Below are positions 62,932 to 64,000 of a stretch of DNA of 64,000 nt, piece after piece. The stretch's first letter is position 1, and each line of letters opens with the position of its first letter. The translations under genes and the position numbers were made by a program. The notes below the pieces were generated by a model. That model had not been told where the DNA came from. It ran no database searches and was given only the letters and a program-made list of their open reading frames with translations. The DNA comes from Bacteroidota bacterium (GTDB lineage: Bacteria; Bacteroidota; Bacteroidia; Bacteroidales; SZUA-534), in assembly GCA_003250355.1 (NCBI GenBank), contig QKGS01000057.1, forward strand, positions 1 through 64,000. Reading direction: 5' to 3'.

Positions 62932-64000
62932 TGACAGATAATACCGGTTTCTATATTGAAGTACGATGCAGGCAGAAGAACCATGAAGGCGAGCGCATTT
63001 GTGGCGACGTATTCCTTTCTGAAAGAATAAAAGAGGAAAACCGGATTATTGCCGTACTTTCCGATGGTATGGGACACGGTGTAAAAGCTAATATACTAGC
63101 AACACTTACTGCAACTATGGCTCTGAACTTCACAAAGGAGCACAAAGACTTTCATATGATTGCCGAAACTATTATGAATACCCTCCCCATATGTAGTGTG
63201 CGTAAAATAAGCTATTCAACATTTACGATTGTTGATATAAATATTGGCGGAGAGGTTAGTATACTTGAATATGATAATCCTTCTACTATTGTTTTAAGAA
63301 ACGGCAAAATATATGAACCTCAATGGCAATGTATGATTCTCAATAGTAAAGAAAATAAAGGCAAGGAGCTAAAAAGTTTCACATTTCGTCCTCAAAAAGA
63401 AGACAGGATAATATTTACTTCCGATGGAATTGCACAGTCGGGGTTAGGGACAAAAATATACCCTTTTGGTTGGGGCAATGATAATCTGAAAAAATATCTT
63501 GCAGAAGTAGTAAGTCATAATCCTACAATTTCGGCAAATAAGCTTGCCCAAAAAGTATTAAATGTTGCTATATCCAACGACAATTACAAACCTAAAGATG
63601 ACACATCTTGCGCTTCAATATATTTTCGGGAACCTCGCAAATTGCTCATTGTTACAGGGCCTCCTTACGAAAAAGTTAAGGATAAAATAATGGCCGATGC
63701 AATAAAAAGTTTCGATGGAAAAAAAATTGTGTGTGGTGCAACTACTGCCGATATTGTTGCTCGCGAACTCGATAAAGAGATAACAGAAGAGCTGCAATTT
63801 TTGGATGAAGATTTGCCTCCGATATCACATATCGACGGTATTGACCTTGTAACTGAGGGTATATTAACTCTAAGCCGTGTTACCGATATGTTACAAAATC
63901 AAGATAACTCATTTGTGCCAGGTAAAGGTGCTGCCGACCAAATAGTTGAACATATTCTTACCAGCGATGAAATACATTTAATAATTGGTACAAGAATAAA
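62931..64000 (+). CDS. SpoIIE-type PP2C phosphatase (3' end beyond window)
   Basis: The frame is open from ATG 62931 to the window end (356 codons seen). The N-terminal 230 residues are a SpoIIE/PP2C phosphatase domain: ERICGDVFL and VLSDGMGHGVKAN give metal Asp residues near 26 and 45, followed by IIFTSDGIAQSG and KPKDDTSCASIYF. A C-terminal part (RKLLIVTGPPYEKVKDKI, then VCGATTADIVARELDKEI) is not recognised. Its ATG overlaps the TAA of the [FeFe] sensor gene, so the two are translationally coupled. It probably transmits the sensor's state by dephosphorylating a target protein. Confidence 0.9.
   Translation, partial: MTDNTGFYIEVRCRQKNHEGERICGDVFLSERIKEENRIIAVLSDGMGHGVKANILATLTATMALNFTKEHKDFHMIAETIMNTLPICSVRKISYSTFTIVDINIGGEVSILEYDNPSTIVLRNGKIYEPQWQCMILNSKENKGKELKSFTFRPQKEDRIIFTSDGIAQSGLGTKIYPFGWGNDNLKKYLAEVVSHNPTISANKLAQKVLNVAISNDNYKPKDDTSCASIYFREPRKLLIVTGPPYEKVKDKIMADAIKSFDGKKIVCGATTADIVARELDKEITEELQFLDEDLPPISHIDGIDLVTEGILTLSRVTDMLQNQDNSFVPGKGAADQIVEHILTSDEIHLIIGTRI

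Overview
The window is AT-rich DNA from a member of the Bacteroidota, most likely an anaerobic Bacteroidales-type bacterium (for example the Marinilabiliales side). The support is direct: type IX secretion genes (PorU, PorV, PorT, GldJ, two PorP/SprF), a secreted protein with a T9SS sorting tail, an HU-SPOR fusion, DUF4494 and DUF4249 proteins, an STN-type TonB receptor with an ECF sigma/FecR pair nearby, a TamL-like lipoprotein, and repeated promoters of the Bacteroidota form TTTG-N18/19-TAnnTTTG. A sensory-type [FeFe]-hydrogenase at the right end suggests hydrogen metabolism without oxygen.

Layout. 1-5 kb: 3' part of a PorP/SprF gene, an L,D-transpeptidase lipoprotein, an HU-SPOR protein, a ROK sugar kinase and a small unknown gene. 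5.1-12.4 kb: one 2422-residue T9SS-exported protein built of Cna-B-like, Ig-like and 11 PKD modules, a dockerin-like pair and a sorting tail. 12.7-18.1 kb: ffh, folD, a DEAD-box helicase and metY, with repeat-rich spacers around folD. 18.1-18.9 kb: an integrase fragment beside a tRNA with anticodon CAT. 19-24.6 kb: a SiaC-like protein, an M23/CapA/MerR operon and alaS. 24.6-33.7 kb: ECF sigma/FecR, nitroreductase, DUF4494, a transglutaminase-SBBP protein, DUF4249 and a TonB receptor. 33.8-40.2 kb: glycerate kinase, PhoH, CvfB and the lysC-lysA operon. 40.2-49.4 kb: murF, gldJ, sprF-like, porU and porV. 49.4-59.4 kb: pfk, U32 peptidase, menaquinone methyltransferase, porT, an FAD oxidoreductase, an RNA methyltransferase and TamL. 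59.4-64 kb: PP2C-LysM, a TM1266-type regulator, the [FeFe] sensor protein and a SpoIIE phosphatase cut by the window edge.

The most interesting finds are regulatory or architectural. First, lysC-lysA is preceded by a consensus promoter, a 19-codon leader peptide with six lysines and an intrinsic terminator ending 22 nt before a GTG start, which reads as a lysine attenuator. Second, next to it is an orphan plus-strand promoter followed at once by two hairpins, a candidate small RNA of about 70 nt. Third, the [FeFe]-hydrogenase-like protein carries a PAS domain, lacks the proton-transfer cysteine, and its stop codon overlaps the start of a SpoIIE-type phosphatase, so it looks like a redox or hydrogen sensor that signals by dephosphorylation.

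All calls come from reading the sequence; no database search was run. Family names are recognised from motifs and overall pattern.
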